Assembly (NCBI RefSeq): GCF_947507565.1
Contig: NC_089175.1
Coordinates: 2,717,733 to 2,781,732 of the forward strand
Source: Oscarella lobularis
Lineage: Eukaryota; Porifera; Homoscleromorpha; Homosclerophorida; Oscarellidae
Direction of reading: 5' to 3'
DNA: 64,000 nt
A program made the position numbers and the translations under genes. Positions 46,379 to 58,201 of this stretch are shown piece by piece. Each line of letters begins with the position of its first letter. Position 1 is the first letter of the stretch. A model generated the notes under the pieces. The model did no database searches. It worked only from the letters and a program-made list of their open reading frames with translations, and was not told the DNA's origin.

Positions 46379-46950
46379 TTTTCAGCCAAAAGAATGCGAG
46401 GACAGTGCGCGAGAAGTACACAATGTACGCAATGAATGACGACTCGGAGGAAGTTAGCTAATGTTATACCTCGATGCGGGGGCGCGGTAAAGGGACCGAC
46501 AGGGCCCTGGTGGGAGTAGGTGTACGCATCGCTCTACGGGACCCAGCACACCGACTTAGCGGTTTTATCGAGTTATTACATGGGGAAAACTCGGGCAACA
46601 CGGGAGGACCCGACTAGGAGGGTGATAAATCCCGTATTGCCCTCGCCCCCATGTAATAACTAATATTTATAATGTAAGCCCGAGACAAGGAAGAGGCGCG
46701 GAAGTGATGAAACAAGGTACAGAACCCGAACCCGCCCGATCCAACCCCCGAACGAACATGGATCCTCCTCAAAGGACTTAAGCGTTACTATAGTATAGAA
46801 AATCGGCGCGGCAAGTAGAACAGAACAAAAAAGACCTAAGCAAAGACTAAGCTATACCATTATCTCTGGCTATACGCAGCAACGACAACGTTGCTGCGTC
46901 TTTGATAGGAAGCCATACAAAGACAAAAACGTGACGAATTTCCTTTCGTC
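46379..46950. other. Intergenic with a palindrome
   Basis: Upstream flank of the minus-strand secreted-protein gene. It contains the palindromic element at 46571-46661. CCATACAAAGACAAAAACGTGAC (46912) recurs near 48023, so this flank is also repetitive. No gene seen. Confidence 0.5.
46571..46661. repeat. 91-base palindromic element (possible MITE)
   Basis: AGTTATTACATGGGG and its exact complement CCCCATGTAATAACT bound an inner inverted pair (GGGCAACACGGGA / TCCCGTATTGCCC, one mismatch). It folds almost completely. I see no clear target duplication, so its mobility is inferred from shape only. Confidence 0.65.
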
Positions 46951-47362
46951 ACCAACGCTACTGCAACACGACGACGGAGGCAAAGGAAACGCGTCGGCAC
47001 GTTTGATTTCCTGCGGTGGTTTCTGGCGAGGGAAGAGGACCGACCGGTAGGCCTATATGTCACTGTGGCAGTACTGTACGCGCAAAAACACCGTAGCGCG
47101 CAATCAAAGATATAGTCTACTAGTACATCTTGATCAAAGATACTACTACACCTTGGTACATTCTCACCGCGCGGAAGGGCTGGTCCGCGCTGATAAGCAC
47201 AGGTGGTTAATTAAACGGGCTCACGCTCCGCGGGAGTCTGTTGCATGACTCACAGCAGGTTCCCAGTAAAAGCACGGCCCAGGCTGTTACTAAATGGCTC
47301 CCTAAGTATAAAAGTGACGAGACGACACAGAGCTGGATACGATCCGGCCATTTACTGTAATT
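46951..47362. repeat. Duplicated block, copy 1
   Basis: This block matches 52375-52705 with small insertions and deletions. It starts at ACCAACGCTACTGCA and ends GATACGATCCGGCCATTTACTGTAATT. It abuts the truncated secreted-protein copy directly, as if the two were joined by one rearrangement. Confidence 0.8.
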
Positions 47363-47922
47363 CCAGCAACATGGCATCGCCGTCGTGTAGCTACGTTTAC
47401 AGGAAGGCCATGGGACCGGTTGTTTATATTGAAATCGCAGCAACGGGATTCGATACGTCGTTTACAATCGGCTTAGAGTTTGTTACAAAGAAAATCACGG
47501 ATGACACTTCTCTTCAGAAAAGCAGTCCAATATTGCCCGAAGATGCAGGGAGCTTTACTTCGCTTGTCCCTTCGATTACTGGACGCACGGGAAGTATCCC
47601 ACCCTTTGACGAAATCATATACAAATTCTGTCTTAATCACGTCACCGAACGCGGTCAGTACGACACGGTCATCACCGTAAGCGGTACTCATCCAAACAGT
47701 GCGTTTGTCACGACTGCCTGCTGGGATATTCGATGCAACGTCGACACCTTTCGAAACTACGAAATTAGTAGCGACACGAGTTATTCAAATCAGAATAAAG
47801 TCGTTGTCGACACGGCTGCGTTTCAGGAAGGCAGACTTGGAATTTTGCTTGTTGGAGGCGTGGGGGGAGCGTTTTCCAATGAATTCCAGCTAAACATCCG
47901 GCAAGTGGAACAGAACAAGTAG
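47363..47922 (+). pseudogene. 5'-truncated duplicate of the secreted-protein gene
   Basis: From AGCAACATGGCATCGCC to the stop it is nearly identical to 44627-45192, with a few codon changes and one missing codon. The signal peptide and first third are absent. The frame continues upstream into unrelated repeat sequence (to 47245), so an open frame persists without a signal peptide. It is best read as a truncated copy; expression through a new 5' end cannot be excluded. Confidence 0.75.
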
Positions 47923-48159
47923 AACTAGTCTTCACTTTAATTGTCTTTGCTGCGTAGCTCATCTCAGCTTTGATGTTTTCATCTAAACTAATCCCTTTCA
48001 AACATGGCGGTTAGTAGATAGCCATACAAAGACAAACGTGACCGGTATAACAATAATTTCATTTCGTCACCAGACTGGCGCTTTTTAGTCTTCAAGTCGC
48101 CCTTGCAGCTAACGGCCGCGCTGGGTGACGTGTATGAACTTGTACGCGCGGGTTCCAGC

Positions 48160-51100
48160 ATGACGACTGTGTATTTCTATCATCTTCTACTAGCCCTGAG
48201 CAAAGTGGGCCTTCGCTGGCAAGGGTCAGATGCTTCGCTAGCCCAACTCGGTCAGTACCAATGCCGCGGTTGACTTATACACTCGGAGTCGGTACTCTAC
48301 TATCCGTATCCGACTCCGATCACGCACTCAGTGACTGTCTCGACTCTCGAACTAGCCGATATAACCCTCTCATCCGCTCAGACTGGAGACAGTTCACAAA
48401 GAAATCTTAGTTGACTGACATCCGCTACTATTTTTACCACGCGCATTTTACAACATGCATGTACACTGCCAGCTAGCTAGGCTCGCAACCTGATCAACAA
48501 TCTGTTCATAACTGCGACGTATGCGCGCCATAAAAGGAATAATTTCTTTCTCTAGCGCCGATAATAACCGATCCTCCGAGAAGCCACATAGTATATAACG
48601 ACACTGTCAATATCACACTTACGTGCGGCGTCGATAACGAACGTAGCCTTACTGAGCGTAGTTGGATAAGAACGACAAACAACAACACGCTCCAGGAAAT
48701 TCAAAGCAACAGCACTCATCTCAAGTTTGAGACTATAGTGTACGGAATAGATGCGACCGAAGAGGGAATCGGTTACCAGTGCATCGTTGGAAACACTTTC
48801 GGAAAGGTTCTGAGCCCGACGGCTACCCTAACATACGCACGTAAGAATTAACGCATAGCTGCCTGATGAACTGCTCAGTGTTATTTGTTAGACTTCAGTG
48901 TAAAGGAATGGATTCAGCCTAAGAATTCTATAACAGGATACGACGAAAATCCTATTATCATTACGTGCACCGTTCCTCCTGATGCTAAGCCAAAACCTCG
49001 TGTCAAGTGGTATGAAAACAACGTGGAAATTATTCCAAATGAAGAGTCGGATTCGTATAAAATTTTGTCGTCGGGAAATTTATTTATTCCGAGAGTGACT
49101 ACTCGACTTTCACTGCACCATTATTTCTGCGTCGTAACTAATTATCTCATATCGTTTTCGTTGAAGAGCAACGTTGCAACACTTGACGTCAAACGTAGGA
49201 TATTTGTTATGTATAAAAGGATTGCTCTGATCCTAAACTTTGTTTTCAGCTCGTTCTAGCGCTCCGCTTCTTATGTTTACTGCTACTCCACAAAACGTCA
49301 CTGTGACAGAGGGAGACAAATTAGATATAGAATGTGCCGTTGCAAGCAATGCTGCGATTTTGATTTATTCGTGGAGCCGACCTAGAAAAGTGGGACCATC
49401 TACTGCTATATGGAGTACTATGGGAGTGCAGCAGGATGATGGCGGCTGCTGCTACACCTGTACAGTCTTTTTTGGTAACAGAACGGAAAAGGTTCGATTA
49501 GGGCATTCTTCTAAAGCAAGAGTCACAGTGAACGGTACCTTAAAATCGTCTTTTATAATTGATCAATACAAAATTAACTTGTCATTTAAGTTCTTCCAAG
49601 AATAACAGAATTTCCTCATCCCAAGAAGTTTGAGGTTCAAAAGGACAAGAGCATTGCATTGAGATGTGACGCAAGCGGAGACCCTACTCCCAAAATTACC
49701 TGGTATCACGATGCTAAAGTTGTGTCGCACAGAAAAGAGCATTTCATTGCTATTGCAAAGCTCAGTAGTAGCGGCGTATACCAATGTTTTGCAACTAACA
49801 AAATAGGCGAGGCTTACAACGCTACAAGTATTGTTGTGGTTGATACTGGTAAGGTGCATGCTGCATGTAGTCTTTATTTAATCTAGTCTTCTGATTTGTC
49901 ACATTTCAGACGTGCCTTCTACTGCTAAAACATTTTTACCGTCTACTCATGCCCAAACTTCTACTCCTCGTTCCCCGTTTTCTACACCGACTTTGGTGAG
50001 AACGTTCAATGTTTCCACTAGCGCTTCAACAGAACCACCGACACAAAAAGACTTTCAAGCTAATGCCGTTTATATCAAAGCAATTGCCGGTGGAGCAGCG
50101 GGAGTTGCGGCATTTTTGGTGATATTGATTCTTGTTACGGGACTTGCAACAAGACAACGACGCAATAGAAGAATGCACGCAGCGATGTTAGCAAAGATCA
50201 TACATTTCAAGTCAGTACGCTTAGCAAGTTGCATTTCCTTAGGGTAGCTACGTTTGATTATCAAGATGAATTTGAATTGACTAATATCGAGTACGTAAGT
50301 AAGATGCGTAAGGAAATTCTCCGATGTTTGATGCAATTAGACCAAGCTCGAGATTTAAACTTCCTGAACGTCAACTCTCTCCAACCACAAGAACAATACT
50401 AGCGGAACAAGCAGACGCTTTAGAAAGATTTCTGATCGACTCTAAAGACTTCACTTTAGGAGAAGTAATCGGAGAAGGCACGTTGACTAAAAATTAGCTT
50501 CGTTCTTTCTATATTACACATGTACACAGGAGCTTTTGGCAAAGTGTGTAAGGCAACCGTTAATGACGGAGACGAAATTTACGACGCCGCAGCAAAAACA
50601 CTTAAACGTATTTGATCGCGTTCTGGTCTGAGTAAACTGCCAAACGGGTTCTTTTAGGAAGCCAGTCTTCGGAGAAAGTCATTGCCTTTATTGAGGAGGG
50701 ATCGATGATGGCCGATTTTAGTCATCCCAACGTTCTCGGTCTATTAGGAATATGCCTTGATATGTCAGAAAATCGCTCGCCTGTTATACTCACGCCCTAC
50801 ATGGAAAACGGCGACCTGAAGAACTACTTGAAAAAATGTCGTCAAGAAGATAAAGTAGGTCGATGATGGTTGAGATCCGGCGGAGTCTGAATCAGTTGTA
50901 CGTAAGGTCATAGAGGAGCTTCAGCTAATTCTGCTCTGCTATCAAATCGCGCGAGGAATGGAATACATATCGGAGAAACATTATGTTCATCGCGATTTAG
51001 CCGCGCGAAACTGCATGTAAGATTGCTTTGAGTTTTGCTGGCCAATGCAACATTGGCACTGCGTGACAGGTTGGACAAAGACTTGCAGGTGAAAGTGGCC

Positions 51101-51603
51101 GATTTTGGCTTGGCTCGCGACATTTATACATCAGATTATTATAAATTGCATCAAAGAGCCCAAACTCTTCCAGTTAAATGGATGGCTCCAGAGACTTTGA
51201 CGGATGGCAAGTTTACTACCCAATCCGACGTGGTAACATGTTATCTTTTTCTACAAAAGGGTTTGATATTGTTTGCTTGTAGTGGGCCTTTGGAGTAACG
51301 GCCTGGGAAGTGTTTAGTATGGGCATCATACCGTATCCAGGCATACTCAATCAGGAAGTTTTCCAGTATCTGAAAAGAGGCAATTTGTTACAGCGGCCTT
51401 CGTTGTGTCCGCTCGAGATGTAAAAGCTCAACGCCAAGCCTTGTTAATCTTTTCGTGACGTGTTCTTTACTAGGTGGAAGGTGATCACACCTTGTTGGAA
51501 TATTAGTCCGCTAAAACGGCCATTGTTCTCGACAATCGCCGAAAGCTTGGGAGAGTTGGCAGCCGGTAAAGCTGGCTACGTGCCGTTTGGTGTATCAGTG
51601 TAG
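48160..51603 (+). CDS. Ig-domain receptor tyrosine kinase
   Basis: Exon 1 (48160-48250) is a signal peptide, [17 protein letters not shown], with phase 1 donor GTCAGT. Four Ig-like domains follow (48556-48840, 48892-49195, 49250-49535, 49605-49850), then a Ser/Thr-rich stalk. A transmembrane helix (about 50075-50155) and a juxtamembrane segment lead into a kinase domain. The kinase has the Gly loop GEVIGEG-AFGKV, Lys in [22 protein letters not shown], activation-loop YTSDYY, then [11 protein letters not shown] and [25 protein letters not shown] and the paired tyrosines resemble Met-type and sponge receptor kinases. The tail after the kinase is very short. All catalytic residues are present, so it is probably active. 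Confidence 0.9.
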
Positions 51604-52206
51604 AAACTTCAAGTTTTTTGTTCCTCTCGGTTTATTATATTAGTGGTGTGTATGTGACGCAAAACTCCACCTGCAATGCTGCATCCTCAGTAGGGCTATT
51701 AGTAACCTTTTGAATAAAACAGAGGACAAGCATCCTCGTACTGTACCCAGACCTTCTCGGTGCTCTGTATACGGTCCCCCAGCGAAAGACTGTAGAGAAT
51801 AAGCTGGTACAGGTTGGTGCACCGCTAGACAGATGTAGGTATTCGTGAATGCCCTGAATGAACTCTAAAGCCAAGGAAAGGACTAGCATATGTGGCACTT
51901 CAGTGCCAGATCATAGAAAGCCGAAGCTTCAAAACCCCGATCGCCGCTACTCTAAACCACCTAATTCTTGCTGTCTACGGAATCGAGAGCGGCTCTTGAT
52001 ACGAATGGCCCAATTCTATCAAAAATACCTCCAAACTGCAGAGGTTTGCTAGAGGTTTCCATGCAGGATGTTATACATGCTCAGTCAACTAAACGCATCA
52101 AATTGTTCATCAAATTAACCCCTGACGTGCTATAACAGGCGACCTGACCTCGATACTACTAAGAGAGAAAACGCTTTCTTCGAAGTTCAGTCATACTCGA
52201 AGTCCC
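51604..52206. other. Intergenic
   Basis: Between the receptor kinase stop and the transporter start. Short frames occur on both strands but none resembles a protein or known repeat. Confidence 0.5.
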
Positions 52207-54215
52207 ATGAGGTGCGCGGTTTCCGAGTGGTGCGGCAGCGTTCGCGGACGAGTCCAAGCAGCAGCAGTTGTCTTCACTGCATTCTACGCTAACGTCGTTG
52301 TGCTCGGAAAGCTCTACTCAATTTCGCTACTAGTCGATGTCCTGCTCAGTCCTCCCTGCCGCGAGAGCAACCACACCAACGCTACTGCACACGACGACGG
52401 CGGCAAAGGAAACGCGTCGGCACGTTTGATTTCCTGCGGTGGTTTTGGCGAGGGAAGAGGATCGACCGGTAGGCCTATATGTCACTGTGGCAGTACAATA
52501 ACACCGTAGCGCGCAATACTAGTACATCTTGATCAAAGATACTACTACACCTTGGTACATATCATTAATTCTCACCGCGGAAGGGCTGGTCCGCGCTGAT
52601 TAACGCCGGCAAAAGCACGGCCCAGGCTGTTACTAAATGGCTCGCTAAGTATAATAGTGGTGAGACGACGCAGAGATGGATACGATCCGGCCATTTACTG
52701 TAATTACAGAAGTTGTCGCAACAGTGACGCTGCATACCAGTGGTGGCGCTCGTTGTCTTCTACCCTCCAATAATAGAATACCTTTATGCAGAGCCTGAGG
52801 TCAACGAATTCACAGGCTAATGCAGTTTTCTTCTTTTGCAGCTTGGACCGGTTCGGCTATTATCTCCGTCTACTTCCTTTCCTGTGCCATCGCCGGAGGA
52901 CTAGCCGACAAGATCGGTTTTCGATCAATGGCCATCATCGGTGCTCTCATCACAACGACTGCTACCCTGGCATCGTCCTTCGTCCAATCACTTCCGATTT
53001 TCATATTTTTATTCAGCGTCGTAGGCGGCTCTGGTGTCGGTCTCGTCGACGTTTCGGGCATCGGCTCTGTGCTCGTTCATCATCCGAAGCACTTCGCCGT
53101 CATGATGGGCCTGGTTGCTTCGGGCTCCGGAATCGGAGTCATAACATTCGGACTGACGTACGACACTCTACTCCACGCCGTCGGATGGCGCTGGACCGTG
53201 CGACTTTTTAGTCTACTCGTCTTTATCCTGGCGCTACTCGCGCTGACATATCCCAATCGGGAGGCGGACGAGAAGGAACGCGAGTCGCCGATGCCGTCGT
53301 CGTCATCATCGTCGTCAAGCGAAAACGACGATGCCATCAGTTATATCGCGGCTATAAAATCGGGAACGACGCTGCCAGGCAGCTTCGCTGGACAACCGGA
53401 CGTGTACTATCTAAACTTGAGCAAATTCGATAACAATGGGGCTAAAACGGAGCGGAAAGGATTTGTCGACTGGAAACTAATTCGAAACCCGTACGTTCTA
53501 GCTGTCGGTTTCGGACGCAGTCTGGCATATTTTGGCTATAGCATAGCTGTAGTGCACATGGTAAGAAAGAAGTGGCGATCTGCATCGAAAAAAATATATT
53601 GATTTTCTTCCTATAGGTATCTTTGGCTAGAGATTTGAAGGTGACGGACTTCGAGTCGTCTCTCGTCGTAGTCACGTACGGTGTCGGCGAACTAGGCGGC
53701 CGCTTCGGAGTCGGCTGGCTGGCCGCTTGGAAGGAGACGAATCGATACTACATTCAGCAAGTGGCAGTTTTCTTCATAGGAGTATCGACGATTCTTGCTT
53801 CGACTATTTCGAGCCTCGGCCCACTACTCGCCTATACGTGCACTATTGGAATCCTCACCGGTTCTACTGTTACGCTCAGTGCTGTCGTCTTGAAAGATTT
53901 ACTGAAAAAGGAGGAGGTTCCTCGAGCCTTTGGCTATACGACTTCTTTCAGAGCTCCTTTTACTCTTATAGCACCGCCCATAGCAGGTGACGAGAGATCT
54001 CGTCTTTAGTTATTGATTTATTTATGCTGTTCTCCTCAGGGTGGATTTTTGATCGATTTCAAAGCTACGAATCTGCGTTTTACCTCGGCGGCTCGGTAGC
54101 CATTCTGGGATCGCTTCTGTATTTGATCATTCCCTATTGTCAGCGAAGAGAGCGCCGACGGTTTTCGTGTGACCTGCAGGAGAAAAGTAACAGGGACGAT
54201 ATTACTGGTGCATAA
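52207..54215 (+). CDS. SLC16 (monocarboxylate)-like MFS transporter
   Basis: This is a plasma-membrane major-facilitator transporter. The start MRCAVSEW leads into a first helix (AAAVVFTAFYANVVVLGKLYSI), and the next coding part reads VVFYPPIIEYLYAEPEVNEFT. Then AWTGSAIISVYFLSCAIAGGLADKIGFRSMAIIGAL matches the SLC16 TM2-TM3 region. Helices continue to a cytoplasmic loop rich in Ser and acidic residues (53280-53330). The second half includes GFGRSLAYFGYSIAVVHM, VVTYGVGELGGRFGVGW and WIFDRF. The intron after exon 1 contains the duplicated block 52375-52705. The junction before AWTG implies a very short GC-donor intron or an unseen splice. The substrate is not predictable. Confidence 0.8.
52375..52705. 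repeat. Duplicated block, copy 2 (in transporter intron)
   Basis: It matches 46951-47362. Both contain CGTCGGCACGTTTGATTTCCTGCGG and end at ...CCATTTACTGTAATT. Here it lies between the first and second coding parts of the transporter. Confidence 0.8.
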
Positions 54216-54491
54216 TTTGTTCTCCGTTCAATAAACTCGCGCTCAAAAAGGCGATGTTGCTCCTCCGACGCATAGGGGGGCCCACCGTGGCTCTCTGTGG
54301 CTCACAGTGACTCCCCGACGCAAGAATCGCTTAGTGATCTTCCTCGTAGCCTCTGTATAATCTAGAGCGCGAGGATTCTCCGCATTCCAGATCGCTTTTG
54401 TCCTAGTCTTCCTAATCCGGGACGTGGCGAGGAAGGAAGTCGAAGACAGCTGCCTCGAGGAAGAGGAAGCTGCTTGAGAAGTGCTTGAGAG
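54216..54491. other. Intergenic between transporter and Ig/FN3 receptor
   Basis: Short spacer with a GGGCCCACCGTGGCTCTCTGTGGCTCACAG repeat-like patch (about 54270-54310). No gene seen. Confidence 0.5.
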
Positions 54492-57334
54492 ATGCGTCAA
54501 TTCCTCCTACTGTCGTGGGTTGTTGCTGTTTGCTCTCTCTTGAGCAAACGCGCGATGGCGCAACCTAGAAATGCGTCCTCTAACGGTATGGAAAGATCGC
54601 GTCATTTCGTACACTCCTAACAGCGCGTGGCCGGTTACCCAACGGGCCAACCTCCAAGGCCATCTGAGAACTTTTACTCGTGGGGGACTCTGGGGACTAT
54701 AGATACAACGTGTTCTCGCGGGAAATACCCAATAAAAGAAAGGCATTGACATGCAAATATTATTTGCATGTCAATGCATTTCTTACGCAAGAGTCCGATA
54801 ACCATTCGATCCTTTGCAGACCTGTCTGTCAGCGTGTCTGTGATGGGAGAGTCGACGAGTGCCGCGTCTGCTCGACTTCCCGTCGGCGGAAGAGGCACAT
54901 TAGTCTGCAGGGCTTTCGTGAAAGGATCAAATGCATTGCCGAGACACAGAGATTTGATTGAATTTGCATGGAAGAAAAAGGACTCAAAAGATCTTCTGAC
55001 GGACGACAAACGCTTCCAAGTTTTTCAGGATCGAAGGAAGTCGATTCTTCTCATTCGCGACTTCCAGTCTGACGACAGTGATACTTACCGGTGTATTGCA
55101 TTTATGTATGGTTCCAACAAGGGACGGAAAATTGCCAGGGCTTTCGGTACCGTGCAACTAATTGCTATTAGTAAGATCATCATTAAACGCAGAGAAATAG
55201 TCACTATAATTGATTTCTTCAGATCCGCCTGTTGTAAAAGCGATGACTAGAAGATACGAAGCGCGTCCAGGAGCCTCTGTTCTGATTGAATTCAGCGTAT
55301 TATACAACGGCGCTGTGTGGGCTGATATCTATCAAAACGAAACCCTACTACGAAGAGAGCATCTTCGAATAAATGGTCAAGCTAACATTTCCTACGAGAT
55401 ATCTCCCATGATGAATCGGGACAAAGGAAAGTATAGTCTTCGCGTTGTCAGCCACGAGTTCTCTGTCCTCAGACCAGGAAAGAAAGAAGTCAAAGTTGTG
55501 ATTATTAGTAAGGAGATAGGCACTTCTCCAGCTCTCTGTACCACGTCTAATTGAATTTGTAGAACCTCCGAAGAAAGCCAGGAAACTGGCTTGTCGCGTT
55601 TCTGAGAACAGAATACGTGTTACCTGGAAGCATGCCAAATCGACTCCGCTTCGCTTTGTGAGCCACGTTCGTAAGGAATACTCTCTGGTTGTTCGGGGAA
55701 TCTTTGACGGATTAAACGTGACAAATGCAACTCTCGGTCCTAGAAAGAAAAGTGTCGATTTTGCTGTTTCATCTCAATTCCCTTGCGCGCGCTTTAGTGC
55801 CACTCTGATTTCAATTGGATCCGACGGCGAGTACGGAGAGCAGGTTCGGGCCGAATGCTTAGAAGACCCGTTTGCTAAAACAAGTAAGTCTTGACATGTT
55901 TTCGGTAATTAATTAATTAATTAATTAATTTTGCAACTTTTCTAAGTGCCAAAAAAGTTTAAATCCGATCTGGCTTTTCGACACAAAAAGATGATCTATT
56001 TGGTGTTGAACGGAAATCCGCTTCCTGCTTGTCTCGACTTGCTCCTGCCTTCGGTTCGAAGAAAAGTGTGCGAGCTGAAATTCACAAAAAGGAAGGGCGA
56101 AACCCCATCTTCAGCTGGAGGACCATATTACCAAATTTCGGCCGAAAATTTTACTGGCAATTTACTTGACCTATTTCATCAATGTCCACGCACGACTGAG
56201 AACTGCTCTCACGTTTACCACCAGGATACCTGCAAGGGTTAGTTTTGCATGGAGCTATACTGGTGCATGCAGTGAAATTTCTATTTAGAGACTCCTACAA
56301 TTGCCGTTACAGAACGTAGCACAACGACCGAAGTGGCTACTTCCAGTTCTACCATCGAGACAACCCCAACAAACTTGCCAACGAGCCGTTCACTTCCAAC
56401 AAAAATGACACCAACTAGTAGTACAGGTTACACGTATGCGACGGCTTCGTCAACTTCGAACGTACCTTCTACCAATTGGCCTACGAAAACAGCCACTTCA
56501 GCCTCAAGCACTGGCACTGGCATGGCACTGACGACAGATCAGAAAATCAGTACTGCCGCGCGGAGTACAACTGGTTTGTAAGATTATATTCCTTTTGAAA
56601 AATTGCTCTAGTTCTTTTTTAGGAGACGTAGTAGCTGATGACAGTCGTACAGCTATCATCATATATTCGCTGAGTGGCGTTCTGGTGTTTCTTATTGCTA
56701 TTGCCATTCTCGTTGCTAGTATAATCTACTATCGAAGAAAGCGGGTGAGTGGCGAGGCAAAGTCGCTCGGATCCACAGACACTGAGCCACCTACACCAAA
56801 CGACGAACACAGTAAACTCAGAGGTATCGTAACCAAAACCCAAATCGCATTTGACTTCTGTTAAAATTTTATTCTATGCAGCTGCTGCGTTCTTGCTAAG
56901 AAGCGAGATTCAGGATAGGTCTCACCTCAACTTGAGCGCGGACAGTTACTCCATCGCAACTCTCGAACCCGACGGCTTTGAAACTACTAGATTGTTGCAG
57001 TCTGTTAAAGGTAGATTTTTTTTATTCTCCTGTGGGCATTTTAGACACGGACATGTGGTTATCAGATTGGGTATCTAGTCAAGCTCGCTGCGGCAGCTTG
57101 ACAGAAACTGGCTCACTCAGTTTGGAGTCCCTCGCAAACATTCAGTCGCGGTTGGATTCGGTGTCTCTGTCGTCAAGCAGCCTCCATGTGAATAGCGACC
57201 ACGGAAACAAACACCTCATGACGACGAATGACACTCAGATTACAGAAGTCACTGATCTGATACTCGAAGTTCTGCGCGAAATAAAGTGTCTCAAAAGTCG
57301 CCGACTTGGAAATCGTTTAGAAACAGTTATGTAA
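54492..57334 (+). CDS. Ig/FN3 type I membrane receptor with mucin-like stalk
   Basis: Exon 1 (54492-54585) encodes a signal peptide, MRQFLLLSWVVAVCSLLS, and ends in phase 1. Next is an Ig-like exon (54821-55170, ...DSDTYRCIAFMYG) and a second Ig-like exon (55232-55510). An FN3-like exon (55562-55880, LACRVSENRIRVTWKHA) and a cysteine-containing module (55948-56238) follow. A Thr/Ser-rich stalk of about 95 residues leads to a transmembrane helix (56650-56725, YSLSGVLVFLIAIAILVASIIYY). The cytoplasmic tail is about 170 residues, Ser-rich, without a kinase or clear motif. It resembles an adhesion or co-receptor protein; the ligand is unknown. It is the third non-kinase Ig receptor in the window. 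Confidence 0.78.
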
Positions 57335-58201
57335 CTGCTGCAGTTTAGTCACAGTGATTTTGTCTTGCGCATGTTGATTAGTTGTTGTGCTACGGATTTT
57401 TAGTTTTTGTTGGTGCCTCCGGGACTGCTGGAGTGCCTCTGACGTCATTTTACATTCTTTAGCAACTCGCTTCTGTTACATCTTTCGGTGATCAGGTATT
57501 TGCTGTAGCATAAAGAGTCCGACAAAAAACGCTCGTTCACAACTTAGTATGAGGTATGTCACTGTAACTCAGAAAAAGCTGTTCATTTCAATCATCATAG
57601 GCTCGGTATTGTTGTATTGCTACTTTCAGGCTTAGCACAAGCCAAATTCCTGGATTCGGTGATTGCATGGGCCGCGAGGCTTACTAAACTAACAATTTGC
57701 GGCGCCCTCCAAAAGAAGGCTTAATTTTGAGATTCACGCGAGACAATTAGAAGCGTTCGTTCAATCCCAAATTTTCTATAGGAAGATCCGGACTTGTCGC
57801 CTCTAAAACCGGAACAAAACGTACGTTGTAAGAAGTTTCTTTGCGAACATTCTGGCAATTTTTTCGCGTATAGGGCGAGAGGATAGAAAGAGAGGTCGAC
57901 CTAATACAAGGTGGGCAATTTCGCTGGCGTTGGAGTTCCTTTCGCGAGAGAGCAGTTTTCCTATAGTCTGGGTCGTTTTACAGTATATATGTTTATAGGA
58001 CAAAAAAGGCGAGAAAGAAGAGAAAGAAGAGTTTGGTAAGTCAGATTATATTGCAACCGCATTTCAACGTGTTTATTCGCTTTATATATGTCAACCAACA
58101 TCGGTCATGGAGCCCCTTAGAGTCGAAAAGAAGCTTCCAACAAACAAAGTAAACCAGAAATGATAATATGAACATTCTAAAATTAACGTTTCTTCTTTGA
58201 A
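57335..58201. other. Intergenic; possible tiny exons unassigned
   Basis: No gene is convincing. Between 57782 and 58035 three short segments sit between good acceptor and donor sites (EDPDLSPLKPEQN; GERIEREVDLIQ; a Lys/Glu-rich one). They could be exons of a small charged protein, but the phases do not join cleanly in one frame. Confidence 0.3.
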
